From: an uncultured bacterium | Lineage (GTDB): Bacteria > Actinomycetota > Coriobacteriia > Coriobacteriales > Eggerthellaceae | Length of the DNA stretch: 42,959 nt | NCBI GenBank assembly: GCA_905215035.1 | Contig: CAJMOJ010000007.1 | Span: 1-42,959, forward strand | Direction of reading: 5' to 3' | Shown: positions 8,190-15,822 of the stretch, piece by piece | How positions within the stretch are numbered: position 1 is the stretch's first letter | Layout of the letters: each line of letters starts with the position of its first letter | Notes under the pieces: model-generated | Told to the model about the DNA's origin: nothing | Databases searched by the model: none | The model's input: the letters and a program-made list of their open reading frames with translations, nothing else | Made by a program: the position numbers and the translations under genes

Positions 8190-8882
8190 TTAGAGTTCGC
8201 GTTTCTCATAGAGTTTGGCGGAAAGAAGGGCGCTGAGGCAGTAGAGAACGAGAAGCACTGCACTAATTGCTGCTAAAAGAAGCGCTACGGTATATCCGTT
8301 GCTAAGGGTGTCGCCAACCAATACAATATCAAAGCTATTTCCGGTATAAGCAATACAGAGGCTTAAGGCAAGTACCATAACCACAGGCACAAGGCGCGAT
8401 CCTTTTGTCATGCCAAAACGCATGATTAAGGGGAGGGTGACAATGCTTGCAGCAAGAATAATGAGCTGTGTTGCAACGGTTATCCCAAAAAGAGCATCGA
8501 CACCAAAGGTGGTAAGTTTTAACCCCTCAGGAATAGCGTCACCTGGGATCAGAGTACAGATGGTGCCCATAACCAGACCAACAGCCATGGCAAGCACAAG
8601 TGAACATATCATGATGATAAACGTGCTTGCATAGCGGCCGTAAGCCACTTGTTTTCTGGTGATGGGAAGCGTGAGTCTAAAACGCTCCCAGCCATTTTGC
8701 TCATCGTAGGCAGAAATGCTAAAAAGATACATAAACGGGATCATGGCAGCAATTGCAGCAACGCCTGCAATCAGCGTTGTAGTCATAATGCTAATAAAAA
8801 CGCCAACAAAAACAGTAATGCCAAACAATGCCAAAAAGGAGTTCTTGGAGGTTACCAAATCAGAGAAAATCATCGCTTTCAT
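8190..8882 (-). CDS. ABC-2 type exporter permease
   Basis: A 230-residue membrane protein with six predicted segments. After the second segment it has SAYDEQNGWERFRLTLPITRKQV, the hallmark loop of ABC2_membrane_5 permeases encoded next to YtrA-type regulators. Its start overlaps the stop of the upstream ATPase gene by four bases (ATGA), indicating translational coupling. It probably forms the membrane channel of an exporter together with that ATPase. The substrate is unknown. Confidence 0.87.
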   Translation of the reverse strand: MKAMIFSDLVTSKNSFLALFGITVFVGVFISIMTTTLIAGVAAIAAMIPFMYLFSISAYDEQNGWERFRLTLPITRKQVAYGRYASTFIIMICSLVLAMAVGLVMGTICTLIPGDAIPEGLKLTTFGVDALFGITVATQLIILAASIVTLPLIMRFGMTKGSRLVPVVMVLALSLCIAYTGNSFDIVLVGDTLSNGYTVALLLAAISAVLLVLYCLSALLSAKLYEKREL

Positions 8883-9763
8883 AATGTTTCTCCTGTCAAA
8901 ATAATGGTCATATAGTCTTCAACCGAAGCACGATCGAGGGGAATAGTAGGGAATTCGCGCGTAAAGGCAAGGCGATCCGGTACTAACACATCAATACTCA
9001 TGCCGCGCGATAAGGCGTGGATAGAATATTGGGCAGCATAAGGACTTGCTGTAATGACTTCTACATCGGCAGTGCGGCAATGGGCAATGCCGGCTTCGTC
9101 GCAAATGGATTCTTTGGGGAGCGCAAAGGCAATGGTTCCGTTGTCGATGCAAATAATCTCATCGGCAATTTTTTCTAAATCAGTTGTGATATGGGAAGAC
9201 ATTACAATGCCGTGCCCTTCTTCTTCCATAAAGGCACGCAGCATATCAAGTATTTCATCTCGGGCGATGGGATCAAGCCCCGCTGTTGCTTCATCCAGAA
9301 GGAGTAGGTCAGGGTGGTGGGCAAGAGCAAATACTAATGAGAGTTTCATACCCATACCGCGCGAGAGATCTTTAACAAGTTTTTTGGGTGCAAGATCAAA
9401 ACGCTGACAAAGTTCTCTAAAGTAGGTACGATCCCATTGTGAATAGGCCGCCTTACCTAAGGTGTCTACATCACGCACGTTCATAGTTGTAGGGAACGCA
9501 CAGGTGTCGAGTACAACGCCAATACGTTGTTTGAGAGCATCAGTGTTGGCTCCTGGGTTTTGAGGATCGAATCCTAGCAGAGTGATCTGACCCGAATCAG
9601 GTGTGATCATGCCTAAAAGAAGTTTAAAAAGCGTTGTTTTTCCAGCGCCATTTGAGCCTATCAAACCAACAATACGATCATCATAAACGGTAAGATCACA
9701 TACATTCAGGCAAAAATCATCATAAGATTTGGTGAGATTGGTTGCTTGTATCAAAGTATTCAT
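8879..9763 (-). CDS. ABC transporter ATP-binding protein
   Basis: A 294-residue ATPase with Walker A GSNGAGKTT at residues 36-44, signature LSRGM at 133-137, Walker B LLLLDEATAGLD at 153-164 and H-loop SSHITTDLEK near 190. The C-terminal ~80 residues form the accessory region common in YtrB/EcsA-like exporters. It sits second in an operon: GntR-type regulator, this ATPase, then permease with a four-base overlap. The pair most likely exports a hydrophobic or envelope-active compound, by analogy with ytr operons. The ribosome binding site is weak (AGAAAG), consistent with coupling to the upstream gene 18 bases away. Confidence 0.88.
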   Translation of the reverse strand: MNTLIQATNLTKSYDDFCLNVCDLTVYDDRIVGLIGSNGAGKTTLFKLLLGMITPDSGQITLLGFDPQNPGANTDALKQRIGVVLDTCAFPTTMNVRDVDTLGKAAYSQWDRTYFRELCQRFDLAPKKLVKDLSRGMGMKLSLVFALAHHPDLLLLDEATAGLDPIARDEILDMLRAFMEEEGHGIVMSSHITTDLEKIADEIICIDNGTIAFALPKESICDEAGIAHCRTADVEVITASPYAAQYSIHALSRGMSIDVLVPDRLAFTREFPTIPLDRASVEDYMTIILTGETL

Positions 9764-9781
9764 AGTGCATACTTTCTGTAT

Positions 9782-10156
9782 TTACGAATTATCCATGAGC
9801 ACGTCAAGCATTTCATGGAGCTCTTCAGCAGTAAGATTGGCTGCTCGTGCATCAGCAATAACTTGTAGAAGTTGTGTTTCAAGCGCGCGAAGACGTTCCT
9901 CTCGAAGCAACTCTAAATTACCGCCCGCTACAAAGGTGCCTCTGCCTTGAACGGTAACAATAAAACCTGCCGTCTCAAGTTCAGCATAGGCGCGTTTGGT
10001 GGTAATAACGCTCACGTGCAAATCATTTGCTAAAGAGCGAATGCTTGGTAGCGGTGATCCTTCGGTGAGTTCACCCACCAGAATCGCATCCTTAATTTGA
10101 GAAGCAATTTGCTCATAGATTGGTGATGTGCTTGTATTAGAGATTACTATTTCCAA
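9782..10156 (-). CDS. GntR-family regulator, YtrA type
   Basis: A winged-helix regulator of 124 residues. SPIYEQIASQIKDAILVGEL and GSPLPSIRSLANDLHVSVITTKRAYAELE form the GntR DNA-binding domain, followed by a short C-terminal helix region, the YtrA plan with no ligand domain. I chose a TTG start at 10156 because GAGGG lies just upstream and the protein then begins LEIVISNTSTSPIYEQ, as relatives do. The alternative ATG at 10213 sits inside the operator-like palindrome and gives an atypical N-terminus. It leads the regulator-ATPase-permease operon and probably represses it from the repeats just upstream. Confidence 0.85.
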   Translation of the reverse strand: MEIVISNTSTSPIYEQIASQIKDAILVGELTEGSPLPSIRSLANDLHVSVITTKRAYAELETAGFIVTVQGRGTFVAGGNLELLREERLRALETQLLQVIADARAANLTAEELHEMLDVLMDNS

Positions 10157-10214
10157 AATCCCTCTTCTCCTAAAGAGAGTGTCGAATCCATGGCGTCCCA
10201 CGTAATCGACCATA

Positions 10215-10256
10215 GTGTATATACGCTATATACACACTATATACACTCATATACAC
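10215..10256. promoter_or_regulatory. Operator array of the YtrA-type regulator
   Basis: A perfect inverted repeat, GTGTATATA (10215-10223) and TATATACAC (10227-10235), is separated by three bases. Two more copies of (T/C)ATATACAC follow at 10238-10246 and 10248-10256, so the half-site recurs at about one helical turn. The block lies immediately upstream of the GntR gene, as expected for autoregulation. Confidence 0.7.
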
Positions 10257-10379
10257 AGTGTCAACTATGATAATCTCAAAAAGTCTTGTGGCGAGAAACG
10301 CAGTGAGAGGTACTGTGGTTTCAACGAGCATGAAAGATAAACTCGTTATAATACAAAAGAAAACGAGAGGGTTATGAAT

Positions 10380-11144
10380 ATGAGCGCAATATCGTCAGAT
10401 AAAGACAGAATAGATTCTTTTTCAGAAGTAAAGCTTGCACACTTTCTTGCTGATGGAGTGGGAGAAAGTAGTGATCAGATGTTTGCGCGACTCGCATCAG
10501 TAGCTGATGCGGATTTCTTCCACCTGATGGAAGATAACATTCTAACGTTCAGGCGTTTGATGACGTATTATCGCTGTGCCATGATGGAAGTTGAAACCAA
10601 ATTTCGAGTATTGGATGCTGAATTCAAGTTGCGTCATGATCGTAATCCTATTGATTCTATTCAGACACGTCTTAAGAGCATCGAAAGTCTTGCCGATAAA
10701 ATGATTCGTAAAAATTATCCTCTTTCGATGGAGTCTATGGAGAAAAATATTAACGATATTGCTGGCGTGCGTGTAGTGTGTGCGTTTCCTGAAGATATTT
10801 TTGCGTTAGCTGATGCGCTTCTTGCGCAAGATGATGTACGTCTGGTGAGACGCAGCGATTATGTGAAAAACCCTAAACCAAATGGATACAGGAGTTTGCA
10901 TCTTATCATTGAGACACCCATTTTTTTGGAACATGAAAAGCGTCTTATGAAAGTTGAAGTGCAACTGCGAACAATCTCTATGAATTTTTGGGCGGCACTT
11001 GAGCATCAGCTCCGTTATAAAAAGAATTTGAATCCTGAAGAAGCTGAAGCAATGAGCGCTGAGTTGGCGCATTTGGCAGAATCCGCAGCGCGTCTTGATA
11101 ACCGCATGCAGGCAATTCGCAATCAGCTTGAAGGGAAAGAGTAG
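10380..11144 (+). CDS. Small alarmone synthetase ((p)ppGpp synthetase, RelQ/SasB type)
   Basis: A stand-alone RelA/SpoT synthetase domain of 254 residues, without the HD, TGS or ACT domains of long RelA proteins. Key motifs are DIAGVRVVC, the nucleotide-binding KPNGYRSLHLI near residue 166, VEVQLRT near 192 with the catalytic Glu-x-Gln, and SMNFWAALEHQLRYK. The C-terminal helix resembles that of YjbM/RelQ proteins, which form tetramers. It should transfer pyrophosphate from ATP to GDP or GTP. GAGAGG stands 8 bases before this ATG; an in-frame ATG at 10374 is only 2 bases from it. TATAAT at 10347-10352 is a plausible -10 box. The next gene starts five bases later, suggesting an operon. Confidence 0.9.
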   Translation: MSAISSDKDRIDSFSEVKLAHFLADGVGESSDQMFARLASVADADFFHLMEDNILTFRRLMTYYRCAMMEVETKFRVLDAEFKLRHDRNPIDSIQTRLKSIESLADKMIRKNYPLSMESMEKNINDIAGVRVVCAFPEDIFALADALLAQDDVRLVRRSDYVKNPKPNGYRSLHLIIETPIFLEHEKRLMKVEVQLRTISMNFWAALEHQLRYKKNLNPEEAEAMSAELAHLAESAARLDNRMQAIRNQLEGKE

Positions 11145-11148
11145 TTCA

Positions 11149-11721
11149 ATGACGCAAAAGATAAATCCCCGCACGCAACGCGCCCGTATTGCCTTAATGG
11201 ATGCAACACGTAAGCTTGTTTCAGAGCGTCCTGTTTCAGATATTTCACTTACTGAGATTGCAGAGGTTGCAGGAGTAAGTCGTCCAACGGTATATAACTT
11301 ATTTAAAGATACGGCCACACTGGTCGCGGAGACGGCGGTTGAGAATATGGTATCCATCTTTAAAGAAATTCAAACCAAACTTCCAAATGGAAACGATGAG
11401 CATTATCTGCGCCAAGTTATGCAGATGTTTGTTGATGAAGTTTACAAAGAACGTAACTTTTCGCGTAATGCTATGTTTGGTCCAAGTTCAGTTGAGATTA
11501 CTGCTGCAGTTGTAGACTTGCTTAGCGATGTTATGCGTAATGGTTTTGTTGGATCACGCTTACGCGCGACGAGTGAAGAGATTGATGATAGGCTGACGGT
11601 AATTTCTGCGGGAGTAATCTGGCTTTTAACTCAGTGGCTTGATTCAGATTTTCGGGGCGTAAATGCTCCTCAGAAAATAGCATGTCGTTTTTCTGATGCC
11701 ATTATGGCACTTTCGCGATAA
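11149..11721 (+). CDS. TetR-family regulator
   Basis: A 190-residue regulator whose N-terminal helix-turn-helix reads ISLTEIAEVAGVSRPTVYNLFKDTATL, typical of TetR proteins; the remainder is a helical ligand/dimer domain with no recognisable specificity. The start lies five bases after the alarmone synthetase stop, and an in-frame ATG at 11095 inside that gene is unlikely. It is followed by a promoter region with palindromes of the form TTTACA/TGTAAA and then a membrane SRPBCC gene on the same strand, which is its likeliest target. Confidence 0.85.
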   Translation: MTQKINPRTQRARIALMDATRKLVSERPVSDISLTEIAEVAGVSRPTVYNLFKDTATLVAETAVENMVSIFKEIQTKLPNGNDEHYLRQVMQMFVDEVYKERNFSRNAMFGPSSVEITAAVVDLLSDVMRNGFVGSRLRATSEEIDDRLTVISAGVIWLLTQWLDSDFRGVNAPQKIACRFSDAIMALSR

Positions 11722-11871
11722 GACGTATCGTTTGAATAGGATATATCGCTTGGATAGGACACATCGCTTGTGCTTAGTAGTATTTGATACTGATCTTTTC
11801 TCTACCTGACGTAGTTTCAACTGGCACGGTTAATGTAATATCGCATTTAATTTACATTTATAAAACAACTG

Positions 11872-11900
11872 TTGACATACTATTTCGTGCCCCTTATATT
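11872..11900 (+). promoter_or_regulatory. Sigma-70-type promoter of the SRPBCC gene
   Basis: TTGACA (11872-11877), a 17-base spacer and TATATT (11895-11900) form a near-consensus promoter 46 bases before the SRPBCC start codon. It is the clearest promoter in the window. Confidence 0.8.
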
Positions 11901-11928
11901 TACAATTGTAAATGAATTACAAAAGTAA
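11899..11928. promoter_or_regulatory. Operator-like palindromes over the -10 box
   Basis: TTTACAATTGTAAA (11899-11912) is a perfect 14-bp palindrome overlapping the end of the -10 box. TTAC-AAAA-GTAA follows at 11917-11928, and a related TTTACATTTA lies upstream of the -35 box near 11851. The arrangement suits repression by the upstream TetR protein through blocking RNA polymerase. Confidence 0.6.
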
Positions 11929-11946
11929 ATGTAAGGAGGGTTTATT

Positions 11947-13092
11947 ATGTCACAGAAAATAGGTAAGCGTGGCGTGAAAATGCAAGCAAACTGGGGAATT
12001 GTCTTGCTGAGCGTTGCGGTTATTGTGGGTGCGCTTGGTGCATGTGTCTGGTCAATCTGGTTTACACCCTTAGAGGGGATAGCAAAGGTTTTAGTTGCAA
12101 TTCTTATTATTCTGATTGCTTGTTTTTTGTGCTTCTCGGCAGGAATGAGTTTGATTTTTCAGCTTTATTCAAAGGGCGTGTGGGCAACTCCAGAAGAGCA
12201 AAAAATGACGCTTCCGGGTGATGATTTGATTAAGAATCCTGAGGGCAAAAAAGTCATTCGTTTGCGCCAAGCGCGTGATTTGGATGCACCACTCGAAGAG
12301 GTTTGGAAGCATATTTACCAGATGGATCCAACCAAGGGTGGTATGTATGCATGGTCAAATTGCGAGCGTATGTTTGGCATGAATGTTGATAATGCCTATG
12401 TGCTCGAAGAGATGTGGCAGGGCGAAGATGCCCTTAAGCCAGGTGATTTTTGGCCATGGGGAATGTGCGGAATGGGTGCTGAGGTAGCTGATCTTGTACC
12501 AAATAAGTATATCGTCTGGTTCTCGGACAGTAATGATCCTGTCCGAACTCCAGGCGCATCAAACATGCTTACTCCAACCAAAGATTGGGTGTGCTGGTAT
12601 TGGACGATTGCGCTGTTCCCACTTGATGGCGGTAAGCGTTGCCGCATCATCAGTGGCTGGGACATTGCGTATGGCCCTCATACCCCCATCAATTGGTATA
12701 TGGAGACATTTATTATTGGTTATGGCGGTTCGATGATGACGCGTCGTATGTTTAGAAATCTTGAGCTTTCGGCACTTCACATGAGGAAGAAATCAATACC
12801 GCTTCGTATTCAGGCAGCTATGATGGGACGTGCTTGGAATTATGATAAACGCCTTCATGATGTGGTGCCTTTTCCTGAACTTCGTTGGGCGCGCGAGTGT
12901 CCGCGTATTGAAACAGTGCGTGCGCCTTTTACCGATGATCCTAATTGGCCACCTGCACCAGGAAGTGACTATCAGCCAGCAATTGAAGAGAATAATCGAA
13001 AGCATGGCTGGACTCCAGCGCGCAAAGACGAGGTCAATGCAATCGCTGATGCAAAAGAAGCGGCATTTCTTAAAGAGTGGGGGCTTGAATAG
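11947..13092 (+). CDS. Membrane-anchored SRPBCC-family protein
   Basis: A 381-residue protein with two N-terminal hydrophobic segments (about residues 16-38 and 42-70) followed by a soluble region. The segment IRLRQARDLDAPLEEVWKHIYQMD matches the start of the START-like SRPBCC fold (polyketide cyclase / lipid-transfer group), which binds hydrophobic ligands in a deep cavity. The C-terminal third is rich in Trp, Arg and Pro. No enzyme activity can be named. AGGAGGG lies 7 bases upstream of the ATG. Promoter and palindromes indicate control by the neighbouring TetR regulator, so an inducible response to a hydrophobic compound is possible but inferred. Confidence 0.7.
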   Translation: MSQKIGKRGVKMQANWGIVLLSVAVIVGALGACVWSIWFTPLEGIAKVLVAILIILIACFLCFSAGMSLIFQLYSKGVWATPEEQKMTLPGDDLIKNPEGKKVIRLRQARDLDAPLEEVWKHIYQMDPTKGGMYAWSNCERMFGMNVDNAYVLEEMWQGEDALKPGDFWPWGMCGMGAEVADLVPNKYIVWFSDSNDPVRTPGASNMLTPTKDWVCWYWTIALFPLDGGKRCRIISGWDIAYGPHTPINWYMETFIIGYGGSMMTRRMFRNLELSALHMRKKSIPLRIQAAMMGRAWNYDKRLHDVVPFPELRWARECPRIETVRAPFTDDPNWPPAPGSDYQPAIEENNRKHGWTPARKDEVNAIADAKEAAFLKEWGLE

Positions 13093-13199
13093 TGCGTTTT
13101 CTTGCACGGTGTACAGCATTATGTTGATAGGTTGACGCCCGTCATCCATAACGATACTATCTCAATTAATTACATAGTTTATCTGCCGCCGGGTAGATT

Positions 13200-13269
13200 T
13201 TCCGAACACTCGGAACAGTTTTCTTCATTAGGCCATAAGAAGAAGGAAACATGTTTCGGGTGTTTTTTT
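13200..13269 (+). terminator. Terminator-like leader with an alternative hairpin, upstream of gdx
   Basis: ACACTCGGAAC (13206-13216) pairs over 11 bases (two G-U) with GTTTCGGGTGT (13253-13263), and a run of seven T starts at 13263: an intrinsic terminator. The first arm overlaps a smaller hairpin, TTCCGA (13200-13205) with TCGGAA (13210-13215), so the two folds exclude each other. It ends 124 bases before gdx and starts 108 bases after the SRPBCC gene. It may terminate that gene, or act as an attenuator for gdx. The rest of this 301-base gap shows only TTGACA at 13286 without a good -10 box. Confidence 0.55.
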
Positions 13270-13393
13270 GTTTATTGGTGAACGCTTGACACAAGGTAAC
13301 AAGGCAAAGACGCCAAAACAGATTATTGAGGTGGATTGTATGGCGCATGTAAAGCATTACGAAAAGAGTCTTAAGCAGAAAGGTGGTAGAACG

Positions 13394-13720
13394 ATGGCTT
13401 GGATAGTGTTAGTGGCCGCAGGTTTGATGGAGGCAGTTTGGGCAGTCTCTCTCCAAAAATCCGAAGGATTTAGTCACCTGGTTCCAGTTCTCGTATTTAT
13501 GGTTGCACTTGTTTTGAGCATGATGGGGCTTGCTTTTGCTTTAAAGTCGCTTCCTCTAGGAACTGCCTATGCTATTTGGGTAGGTATTGGAGCTGCGACA
13601 ACGGTTATTTATGGCATGGTAAGTGGTAGCGAGCCGGTTACCATGGTGCGAATCTTGTTGATTATGGGACTTATTGGTTGCGTAATTGGTCTCAAGCTTG
13701 TAACTCCAAGCGAGGGGTAG
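13394..13720 (+). CDS. gdx: Small multidrug resistance family guanidinium exporter (Gdx/SugE type)
   Basis: A 108-residue protein with four membrane helices, the full length of SMR transporters, which work as antiparallel dimers. G10, E13 and W16 in AAGLMEAVWAVSLQKSEGFS, and ALKSLPLGTAYAIWVGIGA, match the SugE/Gdx subgroup rather than EmrE; that subgroup exchanges guanidinium for two protons. E13 is the proton/substrate site. AAAGGTGG stands just before the ATG. An in-frame ATG at 13268 would add a charged 42-residue leader and is unlikely. Gdx genes are often under guanidine riboswitches, and a structured leader lies upstream here. It converges on the epimerase gene, two bases away. Confidence 0.85.
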   Translation: MAWIVLVAAGLMEAVWAVSLQKSEGFSHLVPVLVFMVALVLSMMGLAFALKSLPLGTAYAIWVGIGAATTVIYGMVSGSEPVTMVRILLIMGLIGCVIGLKLVTPSEG

Positions 13721-13722
13721 GG

Positions 13723-14754
13723 CTATAATTCGCCATCAAGTTCCATCCACGCCATCATGTCGAATATCGTTTCTTGGAAAGGACGCGTTGTATAACCAAG
13801 TTCGGCTGTTGCGCGCGCATGTGAAAAGTTCGAATTTGAATCAAGGGTGTGAAGGGCATAGCTTGTAAAGAGAGGTACTTGATGTTTGGCTTGATAATAT
13901 CGTTCACAAAAAGGCGCTCCAAGTTTTGCAAGCCAGAGAGGAAGAATGATCTTCATGGGTGGTAAGCCCGTAAATGCTCGCGCCTCATCACAAACTTCTT
14001 TAATGGGAACTTGGCGATTGGTAAGAAAATAGCTTTGTCCATTTTTACCCCATTTACAGGCTGCCAGAATGCCTTGTGCTACATCGCGCACATCTACAAA
14101 ATCATAACCACCTGTGACGCAAACCGATAGCTTTCCTTGTGCGACTTTACTGATGAGCTCTTTCATGTTCTCAGGGCTAAAGTCAAAGGGACCTAAGATT
14201 CCTGAGGGTAAAACGATGCAACCATTAAGATCCCCAGACTGGAATTGATCGAGGACAAGTTGAGCTGCTTTCGCTTTTGATTTTGCATAATGACCCACAA
14301 CGGAGTCTGGATCATAGCGATCAGGTTCAGTAATAATGCAGCCTCGTGGTGCTTCAGGAACGGCATGAACGCTTGCGATATGGATAAATTTGGGCTGACA
14401 ACCAGTTTGTTGTGCGAGTGTTTGCGTTGCTTGAATGACATGAGCAGTACCTTCTACATTTACCCGCCAGAGAGCAGGATTTGGTTTTGCATAAATATCA
14501 ATAATGCCTGCACAATTGATGATATACACTCCGTTAGCTGCTTCTTTTTCTGGAATAGAGAATGCATTCTTAAGAGATTCGGGTTTAGTGACATCGCCTT
14601 CAAAGAGTAGGCACGAAAGGTTCTGTAGAGAATTTGTTTGTGCACCAGGTTGAATAATTGCTCTAATAGTGGCGTCTGGCTGTTGGCAATTGATTGCTCT
14701 GATGAGATTGTTGCCTACAAAACCGGAGGCTCCCGTTATCACATACGTGCTCAT
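13723..14754 (-). CDS. NAD(P)-dependent epimerase/dehydratase (extended SDR)
   Basis: A 343-residue Rossmann enzyme. The N-terminal dinucleotide motif is TGASGFVGNN (residues 7-16), and NCAGIID near residue 95 is the second nucleotide-binding strand. A serine in HIASVHAVP and Y-x-x-x-K in VGHYAKSKAKAAQL form the catalytic set. The general look is that of dihydroflavonol-4-reductase-like or 3-beta-hydroxysteroid-dehydrogenase-like SDRs; the substrate is unknown. AGAGGAG stands 7 bases before the ATG chosen; an in-frame upstream ATG at 14799 lacks such a site. A TetR gene is divergently transcribed 205 bases away and is its probable regulator. Confidence 0.85.
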   Translation of the reverse strand: MSTYVITGASGFVGNNLIRAINCQQPDATIRAIIQPGAQTNSLQNLSCLLFEGDVTKPESLKNAFSIPEKEAANGVYIINCAGIIDIYAKPNPALWRVNVEGTAHVIQATQTLAQQTGCQPKFIHIASVHAVPEAPRGCIITEPDRYDPDSVVGHYAKSKAKAAQLVLDQFQSGDLNGCIVLPSGILGPFDFSPENMKELISKVAQGKLSVCVTGGYDFVDVRDVAQGILAACKWGKNGQSYFLTNRQVPIKEVCDEARAFTGLPPMKIILPLWLAKLGAPFCERYYQAKHQVPLFTSYALHTLDSNSNFSHARATAELGYTTRPFQETIFDMMAWMELDGEL

Positions 14755-14959
14755 GTCATAGCTCCTCTTGTGATAGATAGTGCCATTCACGTGTCGCAAA
14801 ATGCATAAGACATAAACGGCCGGTATGAATTGTTCTTGCTGTTATGATTTTATAAAACACGGTGTTGCATATCTTTGTGAGCAGTGTTTAGTCGTGGAGT
14901 CGTTGGATGTACAACGCAATATAAAAAAGTGCTGCATAATAAAAAGGAGTACAGGAAAG

Positions 14960-15511
14960 ATGGATTTCCGAATACGAGCGACATTATCGTCAATTGATGA
15001 AGCGTTTCTTTCTCTTCTTCGCGTAAAACCTCTCAATCAAATAACCATAAAAGAGTTGTGTGATAAAGCAGGTATTGATCGGTCAACCTTCTACAGACAC
15101 TATCGCAGTATCGATGATCTTATGGAAACAACAGAGCGAAATCTTCTTGCAGAATTAGATGTACGTCTAGAAAAGAAGCATGTCACCATGAAAGAGGTGC
15201 TCGTAGAGGTATTAGAGATAATCAAGAGTAATAGCGAGCGCTACATGGTTTTATTTTCTGAAAATGGTGATCCGGTTTTTCCGAGCCGTGTATTGCGGAT
15301 TGCTTATGGACATTCGGCAGAAAACCTCGAAGAGCTATATCCAGCTCTTTCTGCCACCAAAAAAAGATGGCTGTTTGATTATGTTGCCTACGGTTTAAGC
15401 GCTATTTGGAAAGATTGGATCGAGGCAGGGATGATAGAGCCCGTATCAGAGGTGGCTTGCTTTGCTTCTATGTTGGTTGAGAACGGAGCAAGAAATTGTG
15501 CTGCAAAATAA
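14960..15511 (+). CDS. TetR-family regulator
   Basis: A 183-residue protein with a TetR helix-turn-helix (ITIKELCDKAGIDRSTFYRHYRSIDDL), of the DhaS/AcrR-like form with a short helical C-terminal domain. ACAGGAAAG stands next to this ATG; the in-frame upstream ATG at 14825 would add a Cys-rich 45-residue leader that looks non-coding. It is transcribed away from the epimerase gene, and the gap between them carries an 11-bp palindrome AACACGGTGTT at 14856-14866. Control of the epimerase gene, and perhaps of the downstream hydroxyacyl-CoA dehydrogenase gene, is inferred from position only. Confidence 0.85.
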   Translation: MDFRIRATLSSIDEAFLSLLRVKPLNQITIKELCDKAGIDRSTFYRHYRSIDDLMETTERNLLAELDVRLEKKHVTMKEVLVEVLEIIKSNSERYMVLFSENGDPVFPSRVLRIAYGHSAENLEELYPALSATKKRWLFDYVAYGLSAIWKDWIEAGMIEPVSEVACFASMLVENGARNCAAK

Positions 15512-15698
15512 AAAGTAAGGTGTTTTGTTTAGTGCATATGTCTATGTTCGTGCAGTAGAGGCAATCTTGTAGCGACAGGAAGAACCAAATTCCGTTCGGT
15601 ATTTTCACTGAGTGGTGGATCTTGCAACGAACTGGTGCCATTTTGCTTACAGTAAGAAGAGCTCTTCTGTTTAGAACTATAGTTATGCGTATGTGTAA

Positions 15699-15722
15699 TA
15701 TGTTTGATAAGCATCAAACATA
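15699..15722. promoter_or_regulatory. 10-bp perfect inverted repeat, operator candidate
   Basis: TATGTTTGAT and ATCAAACATA are separated by four bases, about 100 bases upstream of the hydroxyacyl-CoA dehydrogenase start. The size and symmetry suit a dimeric regulator. It lies in a 311-base gap with no gene; no -35 box at good spacing was found before TATAGT (15800-15805). Confidence 0.55.
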
Positions 15723-15735
15723 ACGTATGAGATCA

Positions 15736-15759
15736 AACAATGAAACAAAGTTCATTGTT
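15736..15759. promoter_or_regulatory. 9-bp perfect inverted repeat, second operator candidate
   Basis: AACAATGAA (15736-15744) and TTCATTGTT (15751-15759) are separated by six bases, 13 bases after the first inverted repeat. The pair probably controls the hydroxyacyl-CoA dehydrogenase gene that starts 63 bases downstream. Confidence 0.5.
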
Positions 15760-15822
15760 GATGTTGATGCTTGTTAAGACGGTAAGTAGGTAGGCTCGTT
15801 ATAGTAAGGCAAGGAGCATAAT

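Noticed and set aside
13286..13330. TTGACA as the -35 box of a gdx promoter
   Set aside because: No acceptable -10 box lies 16-19 bases downstream; the first A/T-rich hexamer is about 30 bases away.
13093..13393. Known guanidine-I, -II or -III riboswitch upstream of gdx
   Set aside because: I found neither paired ACGR loops nor the other consensus blocks I remember, so only a generic attenuator-like structure is claimed.
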